A DNA stretch of 64,000 nt from Mycobacterium sp. ACS1612 (GTDB lineage Bacteria > Actinomycetota > Actinomycetes > Mycobacteriales > Mycobacteriaceae). The notes below the pieces were generated by a model. That model had not been told where the DNA came from. It saw only the letters and a program-made list of their open reading frames with translations, and searched no databases. Every line of letters starts with the position of its first letter. Position 1 is the first letter of the stretch. A program made the translations under genes and the position numbers. Positions 11,937 to 19,860 of the stretch are shown piece after piece. The DNA is taken from contig NZ_LZHZ01000074.1 of the NCBI RefSeq assembly GCF_001667505.1, forward strand, positions 1 to 64,000. Reading direction: 5' to 3'.

Positions 11937-13499
11937 ATGTCGGATGTGCACGGTGAGGCCGCGGTCCTGGTTCTAGCGGCCGGGGCAGGTACCCGCATGC
12001 GGTCGGACACCCCGAAGGTGCTGCACACGCTGGCCGGGCGCAGCATGCTGGCACACGCGCTGCATTCGGTGGCCAAGGCCGCACCGGGTCATCTCGTGGT
12101 GCTGCTCGGCCACGACCGCGAACGCATCGAACCCGCGGTGGGCGCGCTGTCCGAGGAGTTGGGCAGGCCGATCCAGGTGGCCGTCCAGGAGCAGCAGCTG
12201 GGCACCGGCCACGCGGTCCGCTGCGCGCTGGGGGCGCTTCCCGACGACTACGCCGGCGTCGTCGTCGTGACCTACGGCGACGTGCCGCTGCTGGACGCCG
12301 ACACGCTCGCGGGTTTGATCGCCGCCCACAGTGCCGAGTCCGCCGCAGTGACGCTGCTGACCACGACGCTGCCTGATCCGACCGGCTACGGCCGGGTGAT
12401 CCGGACGCAGGACGGCGAGGTGATGGCCATCGTCGAGCAGGCCGACGGCAGCCCGTCGCAGCTGGCCGTCAACGAGATCAACGCGGGCGTCTACGCGTTC
12501 GACGCCGCGGTGCTGCGCGCGGCGCTCGGCAGGCTGCAGCCCCACAACGCGCAGCAGGAGCTGTATCTGACCGACGTGATCGCGATCGCGCGCGCGGATG
12601 GGCTCAGCGTGCGCGCCGTGCACGTCGACGACTCGGCGTTGGTGGCCGGCGTCAACGACCGGGTGCAGCTCTCAGAGCTGGCGGCCGAGCTCAACCGACG
12701 GATCGTCGCCGCCCATCAGCGCGCGGGCGTGACGATCATCGACCCGGCCACCACATGGATCGACGTCGACGTGACCATCGGCAGGGACACCGCGATCCAG
12801 CCGGGCACGCAGCTGCTCGGCGCCACCCGGATCGGGGCGCAATGCATCGTCGGCCCGGACACCACGCTGACCGACGTCACCGTCGGCGACTGCGTCTCGG
12901 TGGTGCGCACCCACGGCGGCCAGTCGGTCATCGGCGACGGTGCGGTGGTCGGGCCGTTCGCGTACCTGCGACCGGGCACGGTGCTGGGCGCCGACGGCAA
13001 GCTCGGCGCGTTCGTCGAAACCAAGAACGCGACCATCGGCACCGGCACCAAGGTGCCACACCTGACCTACGTGGGTGACGCCGACATCGGCGAGTACAGC
13101 AACATCGGGTGTTCCAGCGTCTTCGTCAACTACGACGGCGAGAACAAGAGCCGCACCACGATCGGCTCACATGTACGCGCTGGCTCCGACACGATGTTCG
13201 TCGCCCCGGTGACCGTCGGCGACGGCGCCTACACCGGCGCGGGCACGGTGGTCCGTGAGGACGTGCCGCCGGGCGCGCTGGCTGTGTCCGCGGGGCCACA
13301 GCGAAACATCGAGGGCTGGGTCGCGCGCAAGCGGCCGGGATCGGCTTCAGCGGCCGCAGCGGCGGCGGCATCGGCTTCAGCCGCAGCGGCGGCGGCATCG
13401 GCTTCAGCCGCCGCAGCGGCGGCGGCATCGGACAGCGACAAAGCCGCCCGCCGGGCCACCGGCGAAGACGAGAACCCTGGCGACGCCGCGAAGCCGTGA
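11937..13499 (+). CDS. glmU: Bifunctional GlmU (GlcN-1-P acetyltransferase / GlcNAc-1-P uridylyltransferase)
   Basis: Makes UDP-GlcNAc for peptidoglycan and arabinogalactan linker synthesis. The N-terminal uridylyltransferase domain has LAAGAGTRMRSDTPK from about residue 13. The C-terminal left-handed beta-helix acetyltransferase has the TKVPHLTYVGDADIG region with the catalytic His. The start ATG 11937 aligns with the mycobacterial N-terminus but has no ribosome-binding site, because the tRNA ends four bases before it. It has 520 residues, against ~495 in M. tuberculosis. The excess is an Ala/Ser low-complexity tail encoded by a tandem repeat at 13341-13427. It is followed by prs. Confidence 0.97.
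   Translation: MSDVHGEAAVLVLAAGAGTRMRSDTPKVLHTLAGRSMLAHALHSVAKAAPGHLVVLLGHDRERIEPAVGALSEELGRPIQVAVQEQQLGTGHAVRCALGALPDDYAGVVVVTYGDVPLLDADTLAGLIAAHSAESAAVTLLTTTLPDPTGYGRVIRTQDGEVMAIVEQADGSPSQLAVNEINAGVYAFDAAVLRAALGRLQPHNAQQELYLTDVIAIARADGLSVRAVHVDDSALVAGVNDRVQLSELAAELNRRIVAAHQRAGVTIIDPATTWIDVDVTIGRDTAIQPGTQLLGATRIGAQCIVGPDTTLTDVTVGDCVSVVRTHGGQSVIGDGAVVGPFAYLRPGTVLGADGKLGAFVETKNATIGTGTKVPHLTYVGDADIGEYSNIGCSSVFVNYDGENKSRTTIGSHVRAGSDTMFVAPVTVGDGAYTGAGTVVREDVPPGALAVSAGPQRNIEGWVARKRPGSASAAAAAAASASAAAAAASASAAAAAAASDSDKAARRATGEDENPGDAAKP
13341..13427 (+). repeat. Triplet-phase tandem repeat in the glmU tail
   Basis: Three consecutive units of 30, 27 and 30 bases, each beginning TCGGCTTCAG and ending AGCGGCGGCGGCA. 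They encode a Ser/Ala-rich stretch near the GlmU C-terminus, outside the catalytic fold. All unit lengths are multiples of three, so copy-number change keeps the frame. Confidence 0.85.
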
Positions 13500-13581
13500 G
13501 CCGGTTGCCAGTTGTTGGGGATTCGGCAACCCGTACGATTAGGCCGTAACGATCCCGATCTCAAGGGCGGCGAAAGACACC

Positions 13582-14562
13582 GTGGGTACCGAGTGGACCG
13601 ATAACCGCAAGAATCTGATGCTCTTCTCGGGTCGTGCGCACCCCGAACTGGCTGAGCAGGTGGCCAAGGAGCTCGACGTTCCGGTCACCGCGCAGACCGC
13701 ACGGGACTTCGCCAACGGCGAGATCTTCGTTCGTTTCGACGAATCGGTTCGCGGCTGTGACGCATTCGTGCTGCAGAGCCACCCGTGGCCGCTGAACCAG
13801 TACCTGATGGAACAGCTGATCATGATCGATGCGCTCAAGCGCGGGAGCGCCAAGCGGATCACCGCGATCTTGCCGTTCTATCCGTACGCCCGGCAGGACA
13901 AGAAGCACCGCGGCCGCGAGCCCATCTCCGCCCGCCTGGTCGCCGACCTGCTCAAGACGGCAGGCGCCGACCGGATCGTGTCCGTCGACTTGCACACCGA
14001 CCAGATCCAGGGGTTCTTCGACGGCCCGGTCGACCACATGCGGGCCCAGAAGCTGCTGACCGGCTACATCGCCGAGAACTACTCCGACCACGACATGGTC
14101 GTCGTCTCCCCCGACTCGGGGCGTGTGCGCGTCGCCGAGAAGTGGGCCGACTCGCTCGGCGGTGTGCCGCTGGCCTTCATCCACAAGACGCGCGACCCGC
14201 TGGTGCCCAACCAGGTGGTGTCGAATCGCGTGGTCGGCGACGTGCGCGGCAAGACCTGCGTGCTGACCGACGACATGATCGACACCGGCGGCACGATCGC
14301 AGGCGCCGTCAACCTACTCAAGAAGGACGGTGCGGGCGACGTCATCATCGCCGCGACGCACGGGGTGCTGTCCGACCCCGCGTCGCAGCGACTGGCCGAC
14401 TGCGGAGCGTGTGAGGTGATCGTCACCAACACGCTGCCGATCGGTGAGGAAAAGCGTTTCCCGCAGCTGACCGTGCTGTCGATCGCACCGCTGCTGGCCA
14501 ACACGATCCGCGCCGTGTTCGACAACGGTTCGGTGACAAGCCTTTTCGACGGGTCCGCGTAG
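13582..14562 (+). CDS. prs: Ribose-phosphate pyrophosphokinase
   Basis: Makes PRPP from ribose-5-phosphate and ATP. PRPP feeds nucleotides, His, Trp and the decaprenyl-phosphoryl-arabinose route of the mycobacterial wall. It has 326 residues from a GTG start. Diagnostic motifs are RQDKKHRGREPISA (ATP-binding flexible loop, near residue 107), VDLHTDQIQGFF (Mg/PRPP signature) and VLTDDMIDTGGT (PRPP loop). It lies in a plus-strand operon after glmU. The TAG stop overlaps the GTG of arsC by one base. Confidence 0.97.
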   Translation: MGTEWTDNRKNLMLFSGRAHPELAEQVAKELDVPVTAQTARDFANGEIFVRFDESVRGCDAFVLQSHPWPLNQYLMEQLIMIDALKRGSAKRITAILPFYPYARQDKKHRGREPISARLVADLLKTAGADRIVSVDLHTDQIQGFFDGPVDHMRAQKLLTGYIAENYSDHDMVVVSPDSGRVRVAEKWADSLGGVPLAFIHKTRDPLVPNQVVSNRVVGDVRGKTCVLTDDMIDTGGTIAGAVNLLKKDGAGDVIIAATHGVLSDPASQRLADCGACEVIVTNTLPIGEEKRFPQLTVLSIAPLLANTIRAVFDNGSVTSLFDGSA

Positions 14563-14909
14563 TGGCAGCGAAAAGCGTCATCTACCACAACCCGAAGTGC
14601 TCGACGTCGCGCAAGACCCTGGAGTTGTTGCGCGACAACGGCATCGAACCCGAAGTGGTGCAGTATCTGAAGACGCCGCCGACACGCGCCGAGCTGGTTC
14701 AGATGATCAAGGACGCGGGCATCGACGTGCGGACCGCGGTGCGCAAACGCGAGGCGCTGTACTCCGAACTGGGCCTGGCCGAGGCGTCGGATGACGAGTT
14801 GCTCGACGCGATGGCCGAACACCCGATCCTGATCGAGCGCCCGTTCGTCGTCACGCCGAAGGGCACCAGGCTGGCTCGGCCGATCGACGCTGTCCGAGAG
14901 ATTTTGTGA
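14562..14909 (+). CDS. arsC: ArsC/Spx-family arsenate reductase-like protein
   Basis: Thioredoxin-fold protein of 115 residues with the ArsC active-site pattern YHNPKCSTSRKTLELL (Cys near residue 13) and a C-terminal RPFVVTPKGTRLARP with the conserved arginine. It would reduce arsenate to arsenite with glutaredoxin or mycothiol/mycoredoxin. No other ars gene is nearby, so a different thiol-redox role is possible. It is coupled to prs upstream (1-base overlap) and to lpqT downstream (GTGA overlap). M. tuberculosis, as I recall, lacks it between prsA and lpqT. Confidence 0.85.
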   Translation: MAAKSVIYHNPKCSTSRKTLELLRDNGIEPEVVQYLKTPPTRAELVQMIKDAGIDVRTAVRKREALYSELGLAEASDDELLDAMAEHPILIERPFVVTPKGTRLARPIDAVREIL

Positions 14910-15556
14910 CCTTTCGGCACTGGGCCGGCGTCGGTCTCGTGGCGGTCGCTGTAACGGGCTGCGGCGCGGAAAAGGTTGACTATCAATCGGTCTGGTCGAC
15001 GTCGCCGACCACGACGACGACAACGACCACGGCGTCGGGTGCGCCGGTGCCCATCGCGAAGTATCTAGAGGACTCCGGGGTCACCGGGGAACCTGTCGCG
15101 CCGCAGCAGCTCACCGATCTGACGGTGACGATGCCGCAGCCGAAGGGTTGGCAGCAGTACAACAACCCGAATATGGCGCCGGGAACGCAGATGATCGCCA
15201 AGGGCGACACCTATCCCACCGCGACGCTGATCGTGTTCAAACTCAAGGGCGACTTCGACGTCACCGAGGCCATCAAGCACGGTTACGTCGACGCGGAGCT
15301 GTCGCAGAACTTCCACCGGCTCAACGCCTCGATGGACAACTGGCGCGGCTTCCCGTCGGCGATGATCGAGGGCAGCTACGACCTCAACGGCGCCCGCATG
15401 CACAGCTACAACCGCATCGTCATCCCGACCACTGCGCCGCCGGCCAATCAGCGCTACCTCATCCAGTTCACCGTGACCGGTTTCGCAGAGAAGGCCGCCG
15501 AGCAGGCAACCGACATCGAGGCCGTCATCAAGGGCTTCGACGTCAAGCTCAAGTAG
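14906..15556 (+). CDS. lpqT: LpqT-family lipoprotein
   Basis: Predicted cell-envelope lipoprotein of 216 residues. The signal peptide has lipobox Cys19 (AVTGC) followed by a Thr-rich linker. The LpqN/LpqT fold contains PKGWQQYNNPNMAPGTQ and the repeated IVFKLKGDF-type strands. Its precise function is unknown; family members are linked to cell-wall lipid and transport processes. It is the last gene of the glmU-prs-arsC-lpqT run and is followed by a strong hairpin. A second LpqN-type protein is at 58718. Confidence 0.88.
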   Translation: MTFRHWAGVGLVAVAVTGCGAEKVDYQSVWSTSPTTTTTTTTASGAPVPIAKYLEDSGVTGEPVAPQQLTDLTVTMPQPKGWQQYNNPNMAPGTQMIAKGDTYPTATLIVFKLKGDFDVTEAIKHGYVDAELSQNFHRLNASMDNWRGFPSAMIEGSYDLNGARMHSYNRIVIPTTAPPANQRYLIQFTVTGFAEKAAEQATDIEAVIKGFDVKLK

Positions 15557-15565
15557 CGGCGAAAC

Positions 15566-15610
15566 GCACGTTTTGTACACGAAGTGCGAGAAGACGTGTG
15601 CAAAACGTGC
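15566..15610. terminator. Strong hairpin after lpqT
   Basis: Two 16-base arms (15566-15581 and 15595-15610) pair with one mismatch around a 13-base loop. The outer arms are GCACGTTTTG and CAAAACGTGC. It begins nine bases after the lpqT stop and probably terminates the glmU-prs-arsC-lpqT operon. The loop contains GAAGTGCGAG, text also found at the hairpins near 11097 and 18680. Confidence 0.7.
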
Positions 15611-15638
15611 ATTCCGTGGAACGGATTAGGGTTAGCCC

Positions 15639-16508
15639 ATGACTGAGTGGACCGCCGCCGATCTACCCTCCTTCGCCGGCCGCACGGTGCTCGTCACCGG
15701 AGCCAACAGCGGCCTGGGCCTGGTCACCGCCCGCGAGTTGGCCCGTGTCGGGGCGAAAACGATTCTGGCCGTGCGCAACACCGCCAAGGGCGACGCAGCC
15801 GCCGCGACCATGACCGGCGACGTCGAGGTGCGCAAGCTCGACCTGCAGGACCTGGCGTCGGTGCGGGCGTTCGCCGACGGGATCGACGGCGTCGACGTGC
15901 TGATCAACAACGCGGGCATCATGGCGGTGCCGCACGCGCAGACCGTCGACGGCTTCGAAAGCCAGATCGGCACCAACCATCTCGGCCACTTCGCGCTGAC
16001 CAACCTGCTGCTGCCCCGGATCACCGACCGGGTGGTGACGGTGGCGTCGATGATGCACCTGTTCGGGTGGATCAACCTCAAGGACCTCAACTGGAAGGCC
16101 CGGCCGTACCTGGCGTGGCCGGCCTACGGGCAGTCCAAGTTGGCCAATCTGCTGTTCACCTCAGAATTGCAGCGCCGCCTCGACGCCGTCGGGTCAACGG
16201 TGAAGGCGCTGGCCGCGCATCCCGGCTATTCGGCCACGGAACTGCAGTCGCATTCGGCGGGACCGTTCGGCAAGGTCTTCCAGGCTGGGAATTCGCTGGT
16301 GGCCACGTCCGCCGAGTTCGGGGCCCGCCAGACGCTGTACGCGGCGTCGCGGGACCTGCCGGGCAACACCTACGTCGGCCCGCGGTTCGCCATGTGGGGG
16401 CCGACCGGGCCGACGCCGTTGCGCAGCCCGCTGGCCCGCGACGCCGACAAGGCCGCCGCGCTCTGGGAGCTGTCCGAGCAGCTCACAGACACGAAGTTTC
16501 CATTGTGA
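15639..16508 (+). CDS. Short-chain dehydrogenase/reductase (retinol dehydrogenase-like)
   Basis: Rossmann-fold NAD(P)-dependent oxidoreductase of 289 residues. The cofactor motif TGANSGLG is near residue 20, followed by NNAGIMA near 90 (the NNAG motif). The catalytic Ser is in VVTVASMMH and the catalytic YxxxK is YGQSK near 163. The short-loop pattern and the PLRSPLARD tail fit the WWOX/retinol-dehydrogenase-like SDR branch common in mycobacteria. The substrate is unknown. It stands alone between the lpqT hairpin and the rplY promoter region. Confidence 0.9.
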   Translation: MTEWTAADLPSFAGRTVLVTGANSGLGLVTARELARVGAKTILAVRNTAKGDAAAATMTGDVEVRKLDLQDLASVRAFADGIDGVDVLINNAGIMAVPHAQTVDGFESQIGTNHLGHFALTNLLLPRITDRVVTVASMMHLFGWINLKDLNWKARPYLAWPAYGQSKLANLLFTSELQRRLDAVGSTVKALAAHPGYSATELQSHSAGPFGKVFQAGNSLVATSAEFGARQTLYAASRDLPGNTYVGPRFAMWGPTGPTPLRSPLARDADKAAALWELSEQLTDTKFPL

Positions 16509-16645
16509 TTTGGGCGTGAGCCGCCCTCCGCGGTACCCTCGCTGACGATTCACGGCGAGGGTGGCCCGGCCACCGTTATCGACGCGAGCCTCATCTAGTG
16601 GTGCGCCCTTGCTGTGCTGAGCACACGACACAGGAGCAACACCAC

Positions 16646-17305
16646 ATGGCCAAGACCGCGACCAACAAGCTGACGGCTGCCGTCCGCACCGAGACGGGCA
16701 AGGGCGCCTCGCGTCGCGCCCGCCGTTCGGGCAAGGTGCCCGCCGTTCTCTACGGCCACGGCAGCGACCCGCAGCACCTGGAACTCGACGGCCACGACTT
16801 CGCGGCCGTACTGCGGCACTCCGGCGCCAACGCGGTGCTCACCCTCGACATCGAGGGCAAGGAGCAGCTCGCCCTGACCAAGGCGCTCGATGTACATCCG
16901 ATCCGCCGCACCATCCAGCACGTCGACCTGCTCGTGGTACGTCGCGGCGAGAAGGTGACCGTCGAGGTGAACGTGGTGGTCGAGGGCGAGGCCGTGTCCG
17001 GCTCGTTGGTCACCCAGGACGCCAACACCATCACCGTCGAGGCCGACGTGCAGTCGATTCCCGAGCACCTCACGCTGTCGATCGAGGGCGCCGAGATCGG
17101 CACGCAGTTCACCGCCGGTTCCATCGCGCTGCCGTCGGGCGTCAGCCTGGTCTCGGATCCCGAGACGCTGGTGGTCAACGTCGTGGCCGCGCCGACGGCT
17201 GAGGAACTCGAGGCCGAGGGCGCCGGTGAGGGCGCCGAGGGTGAGCCGGCGGCTGAGGCCGGCGAGGGCGAAGCCGCAGAGGCACCCGCCGAAGAGTCCG
17301 AGTAA
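16646..17305 (+). CDS. rplY: 50S ribosomal protein L25/TL5 (CTC form)
   Basis: Binds 5S rRNA. It has 219 residues, the two-domain CTC/TL5 form: an N-terminal 5S-binding L25 domain (KGASRRARRSGKVPAVLYGHG near 18-38) and a C-terminal beta-rich domain. A very acidic Glu/Ala tail follows. The start is ATG 16646 with AGGAG ten bases upstream. It is followed after 12 bases by pth, the usual mycobacterial rplY-pth pair. Confidence 0.97.
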   Translation: MAKTATNKLTAAVRTETGKGASRRARRSGKVPAVLYGHGSDPQHLELDGHDFAAVLRHSGANAVLTLDIEGKEQLALTKALDVHPIRRTIQHVDLLVVRRGEKVTVEVNVVVEGEAVSGSLVTQDANTITVEADVQSIPEHLTLSIEGAEIGTQFTAGSIALPSGVSLVSDPETLVVNVVAAPTAEELEAEGAGEGAEGEPAAEAGEGEAAEAPAEESE

Positions 17306-17317
17306 GCGGGTTCCGGT

Positions 17318-17896
17318 ATGGCCGAACCCATCTTGGTGGTCGGCCTGGGCAACCCCGGACCGCAGTACGCGACGACGCGGCACAACCTGGGTTTCCTTGT
17401 CGTCGACATCCTCTCGGACCGTCTCGGTTCTGGATTCAAGGTGCACAAGAAGTCCGGTGCCGAGGTGGCGACCGGCCGCCTCGGCGGCCGGTCGGTCGTG
17501 CTGGCCAAGCCGCGCTGCTACATGAACGAGTCGGGGCGTCAGGTCGGGCCGCTGGCCAAGTTCTACTCGGTGCCGCCCGCCGACGTGGTGGTGATCCACG
17601 ACGAACTCGACATCGACTTCGGCCGGATCAGGTTGAAGTTCGGTGGCGGCGTCGCAGGGCACAACGGCCTGCGGTCGGTGTCATCGGCATTGGGCACCAA
17701 CGACTTTCAGCGGGTGCGCATAGGAATCGGCCGCCCACCCGGTCGGATGGAGGGCGCGGCATTCGTGTTGGGCAACTTCACCAACGTCGAATGGCGCGAG
17801 GTTCCCACCATCTGTGAGCAGGCGGCCGATGCCACCGAACTGTTGGTCTCTCAAGGGTTGGAGCCGGCGCAGAACACCGTGCACGCCTGGGGCTGA
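17318..17896 (+). CDS. pth: Peptidyl-tRNA hydrolase
   Basis: Releases tRNA from prematurely dropped peptidyl-tRNA. It has 192 residues. Motifs include VGLGNPGPQYATTRHNLGF with the catalytic His near residue 25, KPRCYMNESG with substrate-binding Asn, and VIHDELDIDFG with the conserved Asp. It is co-transcribed with rplY. Its TGA stop abuts the cutinase stop on the other strand, so the two stops form the palindrome TGATCA with no intergenic space. Confidence 0.97.
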   Translation: MAEPILVVGLGNPGPQYATTRHNLGFLVVDILSDRLGSGFKVHKKSGAEVATGRLGGRSVVLAKPRCYMNESGRQVGPLAKFYSVPPADVVVIHDELDIDFGRIRLKFGGGVAGHNGLRSVSSALGTNDFQRVRIGIGRPPGRMEGAAFVLGNFTNVEWREVPTICEQAADATELLVSQGLEPAQNTVHAWG

Positions 17897-18640
17897 TCAG
17901 CCCTGGGCTGACAGTGTGCTGATCGGCGCCTGCGGTGCGTTGATCCGGTCAGCCACGAATTGTGCTGCCTGCGTTGGCATTCCGGCCTGAACGTAGAGGC
18001 TGTGGGCAGGAATGTCGTCGCCGTTGGAACACACCGGGTCGGCGCCGTTGCACAGATCGATCGTCTTGGGCCCGTACAGCGGACTCAGCACGGTCAGCGG
18101 GTTGCCGAGCAGTCGGATCGACGGGTTGCCGAACACCGCAACGCCAGCGACGTGGTCAGCGATGTCGGCGGGCATGATCTGGTTGAAGCCGAGGGTCGGC
18201 TGGTCGGCCACCGTGATCGCGTCGATGACGGCCGCCCCCTGCGAGTAGCCGCCCAGCACGATCTTCGTATCGGGGCAGGTGTTGGCGATGTTCTGCACAA
18301 AATTGCTGGCGTCGTTGGCGCCGTCGGCGGCGCGCAGGAAGTCGCGTGACGCGGGGTAGTTCACGGCATACACCGCGACCGACTTGCCTTTGACGAGCGG
18401 CTTGAGAGCGTCGACGAACGCCTGGCCGACCCGACCTATTCCCTCCGGTTCGCCGGTGCCGCGTGCGAACACCACCTGGACCGCCGGACACGAATCCGGT
18501 GCTGCCGAGGCCACTGCCATCGTGGCCGGTGCGACCAGCGTCACACCCGCAAACAAAGCCGCCGCAACACACATCATCAGCCGACGCAGCGGCGGAACGG
18601 TACCTGACTTGCGAAACGCCGCTACCTCGTTGATCTTCAT
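17897..18640 (-). CDS. Secreted cutinase-family (Culp-like) esterase
   Basis: Predicted exported serine esterase acting on lipid esters at the cell surface. It has 247 residues, with a signal peptide over roughly 20-47 ending in an ASA-type site. The alpha/beta cutinase fold carries the nucleophile motif GYSQG (Ser133), Asp201 in GADPVC and His213 in IPAHSLY. Four cysteines fit the usual two disulfides. The substrate is not determined. The gene is convergent with pth, and the stops touch. Confidence 0.93.
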   Translation of the reverse strand: MKINEVAAFRKSGTVPPLRRLMMCVAAALFAGVTLVAPATMAVASAAPDSCPAVQVVFARGTGEPEGIGRVGQAFVDALKPLVKGKSVAVYAVNYPASRDFLRAADGANDASNFVQNIANTCPDTKIVLGGYSQGAAVIDAITVADQPTLGFNQIMPADIADHVAGVAVFGNPSIRLLGNPLTVLSPLYGPKTIDLCNGADPVCSNGDDIPAHSLYVQAGMPTQAAQFVADRINAPQAPISTLSAQG

Positions 18641-18679
18641 GATGTGGCAAACGCAGCGCCGCCGCAGAAGCTTCCCGAT

Positions 18680-18703
18680 CCGCCCAAATGGACAAAAGGG
18701 CGG
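18680..18703. terminator. Hairpin between Fe-S protein gene and cutinase gene
   Basis: Arms CCGCCC and GGGCGG enclose AAATGGACAAAA, directly after the Fe-S gene stop on the minus strand. The sequence CGCCCAAAYGGACA and a following GAAGTGCG are shared with the hairpin at 11097, so this may be a repeated terminator type in this genome. Confidence 0.5.
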
Positions 18704-18712
18704 GGAAGTGCG

Positions 18713-19747
18713 CTAGCGTCCCCGGATCCCGCTGTCGACGACCTTCACCTGCTTGTGCGGGTAACGGCGTTCGGCGTGCTCCTTGGCCGCCGAGTTCGGC
18801 AGCACGTAGAGCGTCTCCTTCTTCTCCTGCAGCGGTTTGAGTACCAGGTCCATGAAGCCCTTGCGATCTTCCAGATAGGGTTCGATGACGTCCTCACCCG
18901 CGGGGCACACCGCGAGGCAGTACGCGGCCTTGTAATTCGCCTTGAACGAAAGGCTCTGCCACATCGAGGCGTTCTCGGAATCGGTTATCCGCGAACGGAA
19001 GTCGTCGGCCGACGAACTGTCGGCGATGGTCTGCGCCCAGTCGGTGAACCCACCCATGAACTCGCGGTAGTTGTGCACCGAACAGGCGACGAAATCGAAC
19101 TGGCCATCCTTCTTGATCGCTCCGATCGGGCAGGCCGCGACGCACAACTTGCACTCCAGGCATGGCGAATAGTCAAGCGGCTCACCGTAACTGCTGATTT
19201 CAGCGGCCACCAGAATGGTGCCGAGCAGGATGAAATTGCCGAACTTGGGGTGGATGACATTGCGGTGGATGCCCATCACGCCCAGACCGGCGGCCACCGC
19301 CACCGGCTTGTGGGCCACCACCCAGATGCGGCCGGGGTAGCGGTCCATCTCCATCGGGAACGACATCGACGGGTTGATCGCCCGGTAGCCGGCGTCTTCC
19401 AGCGCCCGGGTGATCCGGTGCGCGGCGGCGTTCATGATCTCGCCGCTGCGGTGGAACTCCTGATTGGCCACGCTGCGCGCGGTGGAGCGGACGTTGTTGC
19501 GATTCATCTTGACGACCAGTGAGACGTAGCTCAGCGTGCCCGGTAGCGCCGCGTCGACGTGTTCGCGCTCGCCCGCCAGATCGGGGTGCTCCACGCTGGC
19601 GAAAGAGACGTCGTCGGCACCGGCATCGAGGCACACCCGACGCAACCAGTCCGCATCGATGACGCCCGGCCGCTCGGATTTGCGGGACCGGACTTTGCGC
19701 ACCGTCGGGTGGTGGGCAAGCCGAGATGGGATCTTCTCGATCGTCAT
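18713..19747 (-). CDS. QueG-like 4Fe-4S reductase family protein
   Basis: Iron-sulfur protein related to epoxyqueuosine reductase and reductive dehalogenase-type cobalamin proteins. From ATG 19747 it has 344 residues. The ferredoxin-like part has CLECKLCVAACP near residue 201 and a later CLAVCP near 277, giving two 4Fe-4S clusters. The N-terminal half carries the MSFPMEMDRYPGR and MGIHRNVIHPKFGN segments expected near the cofactor. No tRNA-queuosine genes are seen nearby, so true QueG function is unproven. I prefer 19747 to an upstream ATG because a TATACT box ends four bases before it, which fits a leaderless transcript. Confidence 0.75.
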   Translation of the reverse strand: MTIEKIPSRLAHHPTVRKVRSRKSERPGVIDADWLRRVCLDAGADDVSFASVEHPDLAGEREHVDAALPGTLSYVSLVVKMNRNNVRSTARSVANQEFHRSGEIMNAAAHRITRALEDAGYRAINPSMSFPMEMDRYPGRIWVVAHKPVAVAAGLGVMGIHRNVIHPKFGNFILLGTILVAAEISSYGEPLDYSPCLECKLCVAACPIGAIKKDGQFDFVACSVHNYREFMGGFTDWAQTIADSSSADDFRSRITDSENASMWQSLSFKANYKAAYCLAVCPAGEDVIEPYLEDRKGFMDLVLKPLQEKKETLYVLPNSAAKEHAERRYPHKQVKVVDSGIRGR

Positions 19748-19750
19748 GCT

Positions 19751-19770
19751 GAGTATAGTACACACTACTC
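19751..19770 (-). promoter_or_regulatory. -10 box and overlapping inverted repeat before the QueG-like gene
   Basis: On the minus strand TATACT (19757-19752) lies four bases before the ATG, placing the transcript start near the start codon. An inverted repeat with arms GAGTA and TACTC (19751-19770) overlaps it and could be an operator. No convincing -35 element was found at the normal spacing. Confidence 0.45.
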
Positions 19771-19860
19771 AGATCGCGATGTTGTCAGTAAATCCTTCAC
19801 ACGCGTAAAGAAACTGTTCAGACCGCACATCTGCGGCGCAAGCGGGGGTACACCTGAGAC

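Noticed and set aside
13341..13427. CRISPR-like repeats
   Set aside because: Units are directly tandem without spacers and encode an in-frame Ser/Ala stretch of glmU.
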